Counted from the first letter of the stretch, positions 43,867 through 54,025 are shown. The stretch: DNA of 64,000 bases from Aphanothece sp. CMT-3BRIN-NPC111 (GCA_019359765.1 JAHHGU010000006.1:1-64000); one strand, 5' to 3'. Notes: generated by a model from the sequence alone, not told the origin. Program-made: numbers and translations.

Positions 43867-46800
43867 AGGAGCAAATAGTTGAGTACCAGCAAACTATAGA
43901 GGCGCTTCGTCGTCGAGAGCAAGAATTTAAAGCTTTACTAGAAAATGCCCCGGATGCGATCGCGCGATTTGACCGACAACTTCGCTATCTCTATGCCAAT
44001 CAAGCTGTAGAACAAGCATTGGGATTATCACGAGAGATTTTGATTGGCAAGACTAACTTAGAGTTATTGATGCCGAACGAAATTTGTTTGTTATGGGAAA
44101 AACATCTAAATCAGGTCTTTGAAATAGGGCAGAATATTGAGATTGAATTTGAATTTCAAACACCTTTGGGATTACGTGCTTACCAGGCTCGTCTAGTTCC
44201 AGAATTGGACTTGGAAGGAGCGATCGCATCTGTATTGGTGGTAAGTCGGGATGTCACGGAAGCAAAGCAAGCTGAACAAGCGCTGCAAAACGTCACAACT
44301 CAACTAGCTAATGTCTTTGAAATCCTGCCGGATGCCTTGATTTGCGTTGATACTGAGTGGCGATACACCTTTGTTAACTCTCGCGCTGAAGCATTATTAG
44401 ATAAACCACGTTCCGAACTGCTAGGTAAAAATAGCTGGGAAGTGTTCCCCTCACTCGTGGAAACTCAAGCTTACACGCTCTGCCATCAAGCAATGGCGCA
44501 ACAAAAAGCGATCGAGTACGAAGAGTTTTATCCAGAGTTCAACAAATGGTTTTTCATCCGGCTCAATCCATCAACAACGGGCTTATCTACATATTTTCAG
44601 GACATCAGCGATTATAAGCAGACAGAAAAAGCGCTACAGCAGAGAGAAGAGCAGTTTCGTCAGCTTGCTGATGCTGTGCCACAGATTGTGTGGGTAGTAA
44701 ATGCAAACAACGAACTGGAATATGTCAATCAGCAATGGTGCGATTATGCGGGTCTGACATTGGAGCAGGCTCGCAAACGCGAATCCTTTAGTCTAGTCAT
44801 TCATCCTGAGGATATTCAGAGTACTTACCAGCAATGGGCAAAATCTCTGGCAACAGGAACCCCCTACGAAAAAGAGTGCCGATTAAAGCGAGCCAGCGAT
44901 GGAGTTTATCGTTGGTTTTTAGTTCGTACCATGCCCGTAAAAGATGAGCAAGGTCGAGTTATTCAGTGGTACGGTACTTCCACAGATATCGACGATCTTA
45001 AGCGAACTGAGGAGACATTGCAGGAGAGCGAAGAGCGACTGCGGTTAGCCTTAGACTCAGGGCGGATGGGAATTTGGGATTGGAGCATTTTGAGTGGTGA
45101 TTTGAAGTGGTCAGAGAACCTGGAAGAAATTCATGGTATGGCTCCTGGCAGCTTCGGCGGCACGTTTGCCGACTTTCAGAAAATTATTCATCCTGAAGAC
45201 CGAGAGATGGTTAATGAGGCGATCGCCCAAGCTGTGAAGCGTCAATCAAATTACGAGATCGAATTTCGTACTTTCTGGCCTGATGGTAGTACTCACTGGA
45301 TTGCCGGCAAAGGCAAGACTTTCTCTAATGCAGAGGGGAAAGCGGTGCGGATGATTGGAGTGGCGATGGATGTCACTGAGCGTAAACGCAATGAGGAAGC
45401 CCAAGCCTATCTTGCTGAAGCCAGTAAAGTTTTGTCGAGTTCTCTTGATTACCAAACAACCCTGGCTAGTGTTGCTCAACTCACGGTTCCTGAGTTGGCA
45501 GACTGGTGTACAGTTCATGTGATTGAAGAGGATGGCTCGATCCAGCAACTAGCGGCTGCTCATGTTGACCCAGCTAAAGTAAAGTGGGCCGAGGAGCTCA
45601 AAAACAAGTATCCCCTCGATCTCAATGCCGCCCGTGGAGCAGCATTTACGCTACGAACTGGACAGTCCGATCTTCTACCTGATATCTCTGATGAGTTGGT
45701 AGTGCAAGCGGCTCGCGATCCAGAACATTTACAACTTCTACGCGACATTGGTTTCAAGTCAGTTATGACTGTGCCGCTTATGGTACAAGATCGCATTTTG
45801 GGAGTTATTTCTTTTGTTTCTACGGCAGAATCACAACGGCGTTATGACAAGGTAGATCTCTTGCTGGCTGAAGAATTAGGTCATCGGGCGGCGCTAGCAG
45901 TAGACAATGCTCGACTATACCGAGCGCAAGAGCGCGATCGCGCTCTTGCAGAAGCTGCAAATCGCATTAAAGATGAGTTCCTAGCAGTTCTTTCACACGA
46001 ATTAAGAACTCCACTCAATCCAATTTTAGGTTGGGCACAACTGCTTAAAAGCCGTAAGTATGATGAAAAAACAACAATTCGTGCGCTAGAGATAATTGAG
46101 CGCAATGCTCAGTTACAGACTCAACTAATTGATGACTTACTAGATGTATCTAGGATTCTTCAGGGTAAGCTTCAGTTAGAATTTCAGCCGATTAATCTAA
46201 ATGTTGTGATTGCCGCAGCCATTGAGACTGTACGTTTAGCAGCACAAGCAAAATCTATTCAAATTAAAACACACTTATATCCGGATATAGGGAAGATCAC
46301 AGGTAATTCCGCACGGTTACAACAAGTTGTCTGGAATTTACTTTCTAATGCTATTAAGTTCACCCCCAAAGGAGGAAAGGTAGAAATTACCCTTCAATCT
46401 ATTGGTGACTATGCCCAAATAAAAGTCAGCGATACAGGTATTGGAATTAAACCTGAATTTATTCCTTATGTATTTGACTATTTCCGTCAAGCTGATAGTC
46501 AAACCACGAGAAAATTTGGTGGGCTAGGTTTAGGACTGGCAATTGTTCGGCATCTGGTTGAACTACATGGTGGCACTGTCTGGGCAGATAGCCAAGGTGA
46601 AGGACAGGGAGCCGTATTCACTATTGAGCTTCCTCTGATAGCGACTACTCTAGAAGCAAACCATGATGGCGGGCAAGAAAATCAAAGTGCAAATCTAAAT
46701 GGCATTCGAGTTTTAGTGGTGGATGACGAACCCGATATGCGAGAATTTGTGGCCTTTGTTTTGGAGGAATCTGGTGCCCAAGTAACAGCTACAACATCAG

Positions 46801-47078
46801 CAGCAGAGGCGCTAAAAGCTCTGGAACAATCAACTTTCGATCTTTTACTTAGCGATATTGGAATGCCGGAGATGGACGGCTATATGCTCATGCAGCAGGT
46901 GAGAGGTTTGGCGGCAGAACGAGGAGGAGAGATTGCGGCAATCGCCCTAACTGCCTACGCTGGAGATCTTAATCAACAAAAGGCACTTTCAGCAGGATTC
47001 CAAGCACACATTTCTAAGCCAGTTGAGCCAGAAGAATTAGTCAGAGAAATTTTAAATTTAATAGTGAAAGAAGCCTGA
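43860..47078 (+). CDS. Hybrid histidine kinase with multiple PAS domains, GAF and receiver
   Basis: 1072 residues from GTG 43860. Four PAS/PAC units run to about residue 510 (for example FKALLENAPDAIARFDRQLR and FRQLADAVPQIVWVVNANNE, each ending in DITE/DVTE-like segments). A GAF domain (about 525-680) follows, then HisKA with His713 in LAVLSHELRTPLNPILGW, an ATPase domain (NLLSNAIKFTPKGG, DTGIGIKPEFIPYVFDYFRQ, GLGLGLAIV) and a C-terminal receiver with Asp999 in LLLSDIGMPEMDGY. No membrane segment was seen, so the protein is probably cytosolic. Its signal and output are unknown. No partner regulator is adjacent, apart from the overlapping ribbon-helix-helix gene. Confidence 0.93.
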   Translation: MLEEQIVEYQQTIEALRRREQEFKALLENAPDAIARFDRQLRYLYANQAVEQALGLSREILIGKTNLELLMPNEICLLWEKHLNQVFEIGQNIEIEFEFQTPLGLRAYQARLVPELDLEGAIASVLVVSRDVTEAKQAEQALQNVTTQLANVFEILPDALICVDTEWRYTFVNSRAEALLDKPRSELLGKNSWEVFPSLVETQAYTLCHQAMAQQKAIEYEEFYPEFNKWFFIRLNPSTTGLSTYFQDISDYKQTEKALQQREEQFRQLADAVPQIVWVVNANNELEYVNQQWCDYAGLTLEQARKRESFSLVIHPEDIQSTYQQWAKSLATGTPYEKECRLKRASDGVYRWFLVRTMPVKDEQGRVIQWYGTSTDIDDLKRTEETLQESEERLRLALDSGRMGIWDWSILSGDLKWSENLEEIHGMAPGSFGGTFADFQKIIHPEDREMVNEAIAQAVKRQSNYEIEFRTFWPDGSTHWIAGKGKTFSNAEGKAVRMIGVAMDVTERKRNEEAQAYLAEASKVLSSSLDYQTTLASVAQLTVPELADWCTVHVIEEDGSIQQLAAAHVDPAKVKWAEELKNKYPLDLNAARGAAFTLRTGQSDLLPDISDELVVQAARDPEHLQLLRDIGFKSVMTVPLMVQDRILGVISFVSTAESQRRYDKVDLLLAEELGHRAALAVDNARLYRAQERDRALAEAANRIKDEFLAVLSHELRTPLNPILGWAQLLKSRKYDEKTTIRALEIIERNAQLQTQLIDDLLDVSRILQGKLQLEFQPINLNVVIAAAIETVRLAAQAKSIQIKTHLYPDIGKITGNSARLQQVVWNLLSNAIKFTPKGGKVEITLQSIGDYAQIKVSDTGIGIKPEFIPYVFDYFRQADSQTTRKFGGLGLGLAIVRHLVELHGGTVWADSQGEGQGAVFTIELPLIATTLEANHDGGQENQSANLNGIRVLVVDDEPDMREFVAFVLEESGAQVTATTSAAEALKALEQSTFDLLLSDIGMPEMDGYMLMQQVRGLAAERGGEIAAIALTAYAGDLNQQKALSAGFQAHISKPVEPEELVREILNLIVKEA

Positions 47079-47231
47079 GCAAGGGCTTTGACTGTATTTA
47101 TTCGTCAATGAATAAATACCATCTCATGTGTTAGATGATGTCCGATCAATTTATTCTACAAATAATTACAACAGTTTTCATATTTTTGAAATACATATTC
47201 TAATTGCTGTAAGCGGCTACACATCATATGT

Positions 47232-47259
47232 GTAGAGACGCGAAATTTCGCGTCTCTAC
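47232..47259. repeat. Perfect 28-bp palindrome, GTAGAGACG family
   Basis: GTAGAGACGCGAAA is followed directly by its exact reverse complement. It lies between the converging hybrid kinase and valS genes and could act as a bidirectional 3' hairpin. Confidence 0.85.
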
Positions 47260-47326
47260 TTTGTTTCGTTATTGGCAAATAAAACTCAACCAATCCTCAC
47301 CGATTCCGTAAGTACAAACGTAGTAC

Positions 47327-50056
47327 TTAGAGTTGGTTAAGGCGATCGCGCAAAATCTCCGCCTGTTTCTCAGCTTCTGCTAGGGTATCTCGCGCCGCCT
47401 GCACCACTTCAGGTGCGGCTTTATCAACAAATTTCGGGTTGCTTAAGCGCCCAGAAATAGATTTTATTTCTGCTTCCACCTTGCCCAACTTTCTCTCTAG
47501 CTTGCTGCGTAAAGCTACGACATCAACCACACCAGTTAGAGGAATTAGTACTTGCACCGTACCCACAACACCAGCAATAGTTTGTCCAAGTTCCGAATTT
47601 AGTGCAGGGGTAATAGTTAAGTGTTCAACCTTGGCTAAATCTCGGAGGTAGGATTGGCCAGCGTCAAGGATTTGACGTTCATTATCGCTTTCACTTTGCA
47701 AGATAGCCTTTACCTTCACACCTGGTTTAATATCTGCCTCGGCGCGTAAGTTGCGAATTGTGCGGATCGTGCCAATTAGTAGGTCAAACTGTTGTTCTAA
47801 ATCCGGGGCGATCAGCGTTGTATCCGCTTCAGGATACGATTGCAGCGCTAAGGTTTGCTCGTCACCTGTTTGAGTGAGAGTATGCCAAATTTCCTCTGTG
47901 ATATGTGGCATAAACGGATGAAGTAATTTTAGTATTCCTTCCTGCACATAAGCGAGAGTTTGTTGAGCCACACCCCGCGATGTCGCATCGGCATTTTTCT
48001 GAAGGCGAGATTTAACTAACTCAATGTACCAGTCACAGAAATCGCCCCAGAAAAATTCATACAATCCCTTTGCCGCTTCGCCTAGTCCGTAGTTTTCGAT
48101 GTAATTGCAGGTTTGCTGCACCACTTGATAGTAACGGGAGAGAATCCAGCGATCGCACAATTCTAACTCTGCCGCTGCTGGTTGCCCCAGTTGTTGTGGT
48201 GTTTTCCCATCCAGATTCATCATCACAAACCGGGCAGCATTCCACAGTTTGTTAGTGAAATTGCGGCTAGCCTCCACCGAAGAAGACTCATCCGTTTTGC
48301 GATTATATTCTAAGCGGATATCTTGACCCGCCCCAGCCACTTCCTTAATCAGGGTATAGCGCAGGGCATCTGTTCCATACTTATCAATCAGCAACAGCGG
48401 ATCGATGCCATTGCCAGCTGACTTAGACATCTTTTTTCCGTTCTCATCCAGCACTAAACCGTGGATGTAAACGTCCTTGAAGGGCATTTGACCAGTGAAG
48501 TGCCCAGCCATCATCGTCATCCGCGCCACCCAGAAAAAGATGATGTCAAACCCGGTCACTAATGTAGTAGTGGGATAATAGAAATTTAGATCCGGCGTCT
48601 GTTCAGGCCACCCCAGAGTAGAAAAAGGCCACAGACCAGAAGAAAACCAGGTATCGAGTACGTCTGGATCTTGTTCTAGCTGGACATTTTCTCCAAATTG
48701 TAATTTAGCTTTCTCTGCTGCTTCTTCCTGATTCTGCGCCACCACAAACGGCGTTTCGTCAGTAATCTCTCCCCCTGTTTCACTCACCGCATACCAAGCC
48801 GGAATTTGATGCCCCCACCACAGTTGCCTAGAGATACACCAATCTTTTAATTTAACTAACCAGTCGCGATAGACCTTAGTCCAGCGCTGGGGGACAAATT
48901 CTGGAGAATTCTTTTCATCCAGGAATTCTAGCGCCCGGTCAGCTAGAGGGCGAATTTTGACAAACCACTGAGTTGAGAGGAGGGGTTCAACAGGGACTTT
49001 ACCGCGATCGCTATAGGGAACTTTATGCTTATAATCCTCTATCTTGACCAAGAACCCGTCTGACTCTAGCTGCTGCACCACATTCTTCCGAGCAACAAAG
49101 CGGTCTTGCCCCTGGAACGGCCCAGCATTTTCATTAAGTGAGCCGTTTTTATTCATAATGTTGATCAACGGCAACTGGTGACGCTGGCCCATCTCAAAGT
49201 CATTCGGGTCATGAGCTGGTGTCACTTTTACGCAACCAGTTCCAAATTCTGGCTCTACTAACTCATCAGCAATAATAGGAATTTCCCGCCCCATAATCGG
49301 CAGCGTTAGCGTCTTACCAATCAAATGTTTGTAGCGCTCATCATGAGGATTCACAGCCACTGCTGTATCGCCCAGCATCGTCTCCGGTCGAGTTGTCGCT
49401 ACTTCCACATAACCTGACCCATCCGTAAGGGGATAGCGGAAGTGCCACAGATGCCCATTAACCTCCTGATTATCCACTTCCAAGTCAGAGACAGCCGACT
49501 GACTCGCAGGACACCAATTCACCAAGTAATTGCCGCGATAAATTAGCCCTTCGTCATACATGCGGATAAAAGCTTCCAGCACCGCTTTGGATAAGCCTTC
49601 ATCCATCGTGAAGCGTTCCCGCGACCAATCCACCGAAACACCCAAACGCCGCAGCTGGTTAACAATCGTGCCCCCGGATTCTACCTTCCACTGCCAAGCA
49701 CGTTCCAGAAACTTTTCACGACCGACATCGTAACGATTTTTCCCTTCAGCCTTGAACTGTTTTTCCAGCAAAGCGTTCACGGCAATACTAGCGTGGTCAG
49801 TTCCAGGAAGCCACAAAGTGTTGTTTCCCTGCATCCGGTGGTAACGAACGAGGGTATCAATCAGGGCACTCTCGAAGGCGTGCCCCATGTGTAAGCTGCC
49901 AGTGACGTTGGGCGGCGGAATCACGATGCAGTAGGGTTCGCCGCCGCGTTCGGGGTCAGCTTTGAAGATTTGGTTTTCTTCCCAGAACTGTTGCCACTTG
50001 GCTTCAGTGGTAGAGGGGTCGTATTGGCTGGCGAGGGTGGGGATAGTTGCGGTCAT
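47327..50056 (-). CDS. valS: Valyl-tRNA synthetase
   Basis: A class I synthetase of 909 residues. The HIGH motif is in [18 protein letters not shown] and the KMSKS motif in [15 protein letters not shown]. The editing domain ([17 protein letters not shown]), the anticodon-binding helical domain and the C-terminal coiled coil ([20 protein letters not shown]) are all present. Length is in the normal bacterial range. ATG 50056 is followed on the other strand, 62 bp away, by repeat sequence that precedes the GxxExxY gene. Confidence 0.97.
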   Translation of the reverse strand: MTATIPTLASQYDPSTTEAKWQQFWEENQIFKADPERGGEPYCIVIPPPNVTGSLHMGHAFESALIDTLVRYHRMQGNNTLWLPGTDHASIAVNALLEKQFKAEGKNRYDVGREKFLERAWQWKVESGGTIVNQLRRLGVSVDWSRERFTMDEGLSKAVLEAFIRMYDEGLIYRGNYLVNWCPASQSAVSDLEVDNQEVNGHLWHFRYPLTDGSGYVEVATTRPETMLGDTAVAVNPHDERYKHLIGKTLTLPIMGREIPIIADELVEPEFGTGCVKVTPAHDPNDFEMGQRHQLPLINIMNKNGSLNENAGPFQGQDRFVARKNVVQQLESDGFLVKIEDYKHKVPYSDRGKVPVEPLLSTQWFVKIRPLADRALEFLDEKNSPEFVPQRWTKVYRDWLVKLKDWCISRQLWWGHQIPAWYAVSETGGEITDETPFVVAQNQEEAAEKAKLQFGENVQLEQDPDVLDTWFSSGLWPFSTLGWPEQTPDLNFYYPTTTLVTGFDIIFFWVARMTMMAGHFTGQMPFKDVYIHGLVLDENGKKMSKSAGNGIDPLLLIDKYGTDALRYTLIKEVAGAGQDIRLEYNRKTDESSSVEASRNFTNKLWNAARFVMMNLDGKTPQQLGQPAAAELELCDRWILSRYYQVVQQTCNYIENYGLGEAAKGLYEFFWGDFCDWYIELVKSRLQKNADATSRGVAQQTLAYVQEGILKLLHPFMPHITEEIWHTLTQTGDEQTLALQSYPEADTTLIAPDLEQQFDLLIGTIRTIRNLRAEADIKPGVKVKAILQSESDNERQILDAGQSYLRDLAKVEHLTITPALNSELGQTIAGVVGTVQVLIPLTGVVDVVALRSKLERKLGKVEAEIKSISGRLSNPKFVDKAAPEVVQAARDTLAEAEKQAEILRDRLNQL

Positions 50057-50117
50057 GCGGGGAAACTAATTGAAAACGAGCTTACCTAGATTTTGCCATA
50101 GGGTAGGAGAGGGTTTG

Positions 50118-50180
50118 TTGAACCGCACTAGACGCGCAGCGGCTTCCCGAAGGGTAGACCCAAAGTACGCAAAGGAAGAA
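50118..50180. repeat. Left inverted repeat flanking the GxxExxY gene
   Basis: TTGAACCGCA..GACGC, a 24-bp REP-like insert (CAGCGGCTTCCCGAAGGG), then CCAAAGTACGCAAAGGAAGA. Apart from the insert it is the reverse complement of the right repeat at 50581. Confidence 0.65.
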
Positions 50181-50189
50181 GAAAAGAAG

Positions 50190-50579
50190 ATGAGGCAGCC
50201 AAGTGATGAGGTGGAGCGGCTGGCATATGCTGTGATTGGGGCAGCAATTGAGGTGCATCGGGTGTTGGAGCCAGGTTTTTTGGAATCGGTGTATCAGGAA
50301 GCACTAGATGTCGAGTTTCGGCTGCGCGGGATACCTTTTCAACCTCAGAAGACAATAGCTGTGAGCTACAAAAGTTATCAGGTAGGCGAGAACAGATTAG
50401 ATTTTCTGGTTAGCGATGCCCTGATTGTTGAATTAAAGGCTGTTGATGCCTTGACTTCCATTCATTCTGCTCAAGTCATCTCCTACCTGAAAGTAACTGG
50501 TTGTCAACTCGGCTTGCTGATTAACTTTAACGTTCCCATTCTCAAAGAAGGCATTAGACGGATTATTCTCTCCTCTTAA
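50190..50579 (+). CDS. GxxExxY family protein
   Basis: A 129-residue protein from ATG 50190 (AAGGAAG upstream). The longer frame from 50070 would translate repeat sequence and is rejected. AAIEVHRVLEPGFLESVYQEAL carries the namesake G-x-x-E-x-x-Y, followed by FRLRGIPFQPQKTIAVSYK, RLDFLVSDALIVELKAVD and a C-terminal NFNVPILKEGIRRII. The D...E-x-K arrangement resembles a PD-(D/E)XK nuclease core, but no activity is established for this family. It is flanked by inverted copies of a CGCAAAG repeat. Such proteins are often found with these repeats and may be mobile passengers. Confidence 0.88.
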   Translation: MRQPSDEVERLAYAVIGAAIEVHRVLEPGFLESVYQEALDVEFRLRGIPFQPQKTIAVSYKSYQVGENRLDFLVSDALIVELKAVDALTSIHSAQVISYLKVTGCQLGLLINFNVPILKEGIRRIILSS

Positions 50580-50580
50580 T

Positions 50581-50616
50581 CTTCCTTTGCGCTCTTTGCG
50601 TCTTTGCGGTTCATTA
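50581..50616. repeat. Right inverted repeat flanking the GxxExxY gene
   Basis: CTTCCTTTGCGCTCTTTGCG followed by TCTTTGCGGTTCATTA, starting one base after the stop codon. It is the inverted partner of 50118-50180. Confidence 0.7.
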
Positions 50617-50667
50617 ATCTTTAGAAAAAGTGATCGCATCGCACCCAGCTAACATTAATGCCTTCGT

Positions 50668-52791
50668 TTAAGTAGAGGCATTGGGGGCTGCTTTCCTGAG
50701 CAACTCATTGGAAGAAACGCCAATCAGCGTTCTTTGTGGTTCTCCCAGCATAACCACCGAAGAAGTTAGTTGTTGTACTAGTTGGGTCGTCACATCGCTA
50801 ATTGCCAACCCTCCAGCAGTTCGCTGGCGTTTCGAGCGCAATATCACCAAATCAGAGGGTTTTGTGCTGTTCACAATCGCTTTCACCACATTCTCGTGAG
50901 GAGTAATTTGAATATCTAAATTACTTTGAGGCACCCATTTTGATGCTAGTAGAGCCAGCTGAGAACGGTTCCAAGCGATTTTAGCAGCAGAGGTTCTGCG
51001 ATCGCACACGTGTAACAAAGTCACCTGGGCATTATTTGCCTCAGCTAAAATTTGAGCAAACCGCACAGGTTGGACTGCTTGCGCCGTTAAATTTTCAATC
51101 GGCACCAAGATGCGCTGTACGTTCATCGGCGAATCTAACAGGCGCGTAATCGCAACCGGGCAGTGGGACGCCCACAATACACTATCGATAACATTGCCAA
51201 ACAAGCGCGCCCGAAACCCAGTCCGCTTCCCCCAACCCATCACAATCACATTCGCATTTTGTTCCCGACTTGCTCGGCTAATTCCGTGAGCAATGTCGTC
51301 ATCAATGCGCTGTAGCGGTGCTGCCTCCACCCCCAGTTCTCGACTCAGCTGGGTGGCACGATTAAGTAGCATCTCACCGTGTTGAAACGCCGTTTCCAGT
51401 TCAGGGGCATCCATATTAGCGTGAGCCTTCGCAATTGCTAACGGCACAATCCGACCAGCTTCGTGGCGCGCCAACAAGGAGGCCATTTCCATCAAATACC
51501 GCTCAGTCTGAGGGTTAGAAACTGGAACCACTACCGTAAACGGATGGTCTTCCGTCCCAGCTTCCTCATCCAAAGAGCCTGTACCAGGCTCCGGGCTAGT
51601 TTCTGCTACCCTCAGCCCAGGGGCTACCTTACTGGTAATCAAAGGTCCCAAAGTGGCAGTGACCAGCATTAAGACTAAGACACTGTTCAACATATCTTCT
51701 GTAAGCAACTTAGCCCGATAGCCGACCAGCGTAGCTGCCAGAGTTGCAGCTACCTGCGGCAGGGACAGCGACCACATGGTCAGCATCTCTTGCCAGTTGT
51801 AACGGTAAACAAATTTGGCAATCAAAGCCGCTAAAAATTTACTCCCAATCAAACCCACTACAACCGCCAGCGTGAGCCAGGTCGCTTTTGAAAGTGACGT
51901 AATGCTGTTAATAAAAGTAGGGACATTAACCAGTAGTCCCATATCCACAAAGAAAATCGGGATAAACAAGACGCTACCGACGAAAACCACCTTTTCTTTC
52001 ACTGGCCCTTCCCCCACCGCGTCATTCACCGCCAGACCAGCAAGGAAGGCTCCGACAATTTTTTCCACCCCTATCAACTGCGCTCCCACTGCGGCCATAA
52101 ATACAGCCAGGAGTACAAACAAAAATTGATTCCCCTCTTCGCCCCCAGTACGCCGGAAAAATTCTCGACCAGCCCAATCAAAGCCAAATAAAACGACGGC
52201 AGAGTAGACAACCAAGGAACCCAACAAGGTAAACAGCTTGACGATCGTGAAGTCACCCGCATGAATCCCGATACAAACTGCTAATACCAGTAGAGCACCA
52301 ATATCGGTGAAAATCGTGGCTCCAATAGTAACGGTGACAGCTTCGTTCCCAACCACCCCTAGACGGCTGACAATGGGATAAGCCAAAAGCGTATGAGAGG
52401 CAAACAGAGAGCCGATTAATATAGAAGCATTCCAGCCAAAGCCAAAAAGGCGACCCACGATTGTCCCAAAAATCAAAGGCACCAGGAAGGTAAAGCTACC
52501 AAAACCGATAGAACGATTCTTTGTTCTGCGGAACTGTTCAATGTCAACTTCTAGCCCGGCAACAAACATCAGGTAGACCAATCCGATGTCTGATAGCAGC
52601 TTCATCGTCTCTGATTCGTGCTGAAGTAGTCTTAAACCATTGGGCCCGAGCGCTACACCAGCTGCCAGCAAACCCACGAGTCCTGGTAGTCGCAGCCGCT
52701 CAAAAAAGTAGGGCACGGTCAAAATGACTACCAGCAAAATGGAAAAGGGAACAATTGGTTCCTTTGTAAGAACTTCTGTAATAGATTCCAT
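50668..52791 (-). CDS. Cation:proton antiporter (CPA2 family) with two UspA domains
   Basis: A 707-residue protein. About 12 membrane segments fill residues 15-400. GLVYLMFVAGLEVDIEQFRR and GATIFTDIGALLVLAVC carry the conserved acidic residues of CPA2 exchangers, and GVEKIVGAFLAGLAVNDAVG follows. After residue 410 come two universal-stress-protein domains (FTVVVPVSNPQTERYLMEMA, NVIVMGWGKRTG and RILVPIENLTAQAVQPVRFA, LVILRSKRQ). Exchange of Na or K for protons in the plasma or thylakoid membrane is expected, with the UspA part probably binding nucleotide for regulation. The ion cannot be decided from sequence. Confidence 0.9.
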   Translation of the reverse strand: MESITEVLTKEPIVPFSILLVVILTVPYFFERLRLPGLVGLLAAGVALGPNGLRLLQHESETMKLLSDIGLVYLMFVAGLEVDIEQFRRTKNRSIGFGSFTFLVPLIFGTIVGRLFGFGWNASILIGSLFASHTLLAYPIVSRLGVVGNEAVTVTIGATIFTDIGALLVLAVCIGIHAGDFTIVKLFTLLGSLVVYSAVVLFGFDWAGREFFRRTGGEEGNQFLFVLLAVFMAAVGAQLIGVEKIVGAFLAGLAVNDAVGEGPVKEKVVFVGSVLFIPIFFVDMGLLVNVPTFINSITSLSKATWLTLAVVVGLIGSKFLAALIAKFVYRYNWQEMLTMWSLSLPQVAATLAATLVGYRAKLLTEDMLNSVLVLMLVTATLGPLITSKVAPGLRVAETSPEPGTGSLDEEAGTEDHPFTVVVPVSNPQTERYLMEMASLLARHEAGRIVPLAIAKAHANMDAPELETAFQHGEMLLNRATQLSRELGVEAAPLQRIDDDIAHGISRASREQNANVIVMGWGKRTGFRARLFGNVIDSVLWASHCPVAITRLLDSPMNVQRILVPIENLTAQAVQPVRFAQILAEANNAQVTLLHVCDRRTSAAKIAWNRSQLALLASKWVPQSNLDIQITPHENVVKAIVNSTKPSDLVILRSKRQRTAGGLAISDVTTQLVQQLTSSVVMLGEPQRTLIGVSSNELLRKAAPNAST

Positions 52792-52963
52792 AAGGCTTGA
52801 GTTTTGAGGTTTTAGTTTGTAGTTAAGAGTTTTTCAACTCAGTATTCAACACCCATAACTCATTAACCAAAGTTAAAAGTATAATGCCCCGCCACAGAGA
52901 ATTCGGGGCGCTGACAGCTACTTCAGGATGGGTGATACTGCGGCTTATTATAGGATTATCGAC

Positions 52964-53632
52964 CTAGGAGTGCAGCTGACTTAAGATATACCTCAAGCGA
53001 TCGTAGTCATCCTTAAGAATAAAGCTGAGAGTCCGCCCTGCCTTCACCAACCACTCGCGGTCATATTTACGTAATTGATAAATTTCTCGGATAGCAGCTG
53101 CCGTTAGCGCCTCCACTGGTGCCCCAACTACCTGTAATAGTGTTCGCAAAAAATCTAGTTGTTCGCTAAAGTAAACAATCTCTGCTGGTTCGCACTGATA
53201 AACAGCTTGATGAATTTGCGGCGGACGGGGTGGCAAATACTGATAAATAAGTCCATCAGGACGGCTAGAACCATTGAGTCCCTGCTGGGGTGCCTGAAAT
53301 CCTACAATTGCAGCCCGAAACTCGGTTTTGAGCATGGCAAAAATCTGGGGTTGCTGCTCTCGCAATTCTTGCAGCGACAACCCTAAAGCTCTTGCCCGAT
53401 GTATGGAATCAATTGGGCTGGTAGTTGCATGATAAACCACCGCCAAGACTTGATTGCCTGATTCTTCATCTACAGACTTAACCCAGCTGCCAAAGGGTGG
53501 CATGACTGGGAAGCTCAAGTCTTCAGGATCGAGACATTGTGCCAGGAATTCAGTCGTTGCCGTTTCAATCACCTCGGCAATATGGCTGGGGTGGCGATCG
53601 CTGGCAGCAAACTGTGGCAGAGGAAGTCGCAT
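52964..53632 (-). CDS. HAS-barrel-type conserved cyanobacterial protein
   Basis: A 222-residue protein. The N-terminal MRLPLPQFA, HIAEVIETATTEFLAQCLDP, SFPVMPPFGSWVKS and VVYHATTSPIDSIHRARALG resemble the HAS-barrel domain otherwise found at the N-terminus of HerA-type ATPases. The remaining two thirds (YQYLPPRPPQIHQAVYQC, AAAIREIYQLRKYDREWLVKAGR) have no motif known to me. It is conserved in cyanobacteria but its function is undefined. The gene lies 56 bp downstream of ndhS on the same strand and could be co-transcribed. Confidence 0.8.
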   Translation of the reverse strand: MRLPLPQFAASDRHPSHIAEVIETATTEFLAQCLDPEDLSFPVMPPFGSWVKSVDEESGNQVLAVVYHATTSPIDSIHRARALGLSLQELREQQPQIFAMLKTEFRAAIVGFQAPQQGLNGSSRPDGLIYQYLPPRPPQIHQAVYQCEPAEIVYFSEQLDFLRTLLQVVGAPVEALTAAAIREIYQLRKYDREWLVKAGRTLSFILKDDYDRLRYILSQLHS

Positions 53633-53688
53633 ACAGTAGTTACTCGTTACTCGTTAGTAGTATTTTCCCTTAACCACTAACCAAATTC

Positions 53689-53886
53689 CTATTTAGCCTT
53701 TTTGCGACCTGCGGTTACATCCACCAGTTCCAATTCTGATAGGCGGAAGGTAACGAGCTTATCCCAATTTCCGCCTTCAAACAGCACAGCAGCTTTGCCA
53801 TCGCTCACCCGTTGTACTAACCCCTGAAAGCCGTAGTAAATATCGTTGGTATTCTTCACTCGAATAGCTGAACCTGGCAGAATCAT
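53689..53886 (-). CDS. ndhS: NAD(P)H-quinone oxidoreductase subunit S
   Basis: A 65-residue protein with an SH3-like fold. [40 protein letters not shown] and [15 protein letters not shown] match cyanobacterial NdhS, the small stromal-side subunit that forms part of the ferredoxin-binding site of the photosynthetic NDH-1 complex. The Lys/Arg-rich end (GRKKAK) is consistent with electrostatic docking of ferredoxin. Other ndh genes are not in the window, which is normal because ndhS is usually encoded alone. Confidence 0.93.
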   Translation of the reverse strand: MILPGSAIRVKNTNDIYYGFQGLVQRVSDGKAAVLFEGGNWDKLVTFRLSELELVDVTAGRKKAK

Positions 53887-53952
53887 TGCTTTGTCACCAT
53901 TAGGTTTGCACTTATATAGCTTAATTGCACTCAGATCAAATTGGGTTGAATA

Positions 53953-54017
53953 CTTATTTTATCTGTTAGTAGCCAGTTGTCGGTTGTCGCTTGTTTTTAA
54001 CCACTGACCACTAACAG
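53953..54017 (+). repeat. Heptamer-based inverted repeat, copy 2
   Basis: CTTATTTTATCTGTTAGTAG...GTTTTTAACCACTGACCACTAAC, able to fold on itself and homologous to 40507-40579. It lies between ndhS and the 3' end of rodA. Confidence 0.75.
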
Positions 54018-54025
54018 AAAAACCG

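Noticed and set aside
50070..50189. N-terminal extension of the GxxExxY frame
   Set aside because: It encodes the flanking inverted repeat; the domain begins after ATG 50190.
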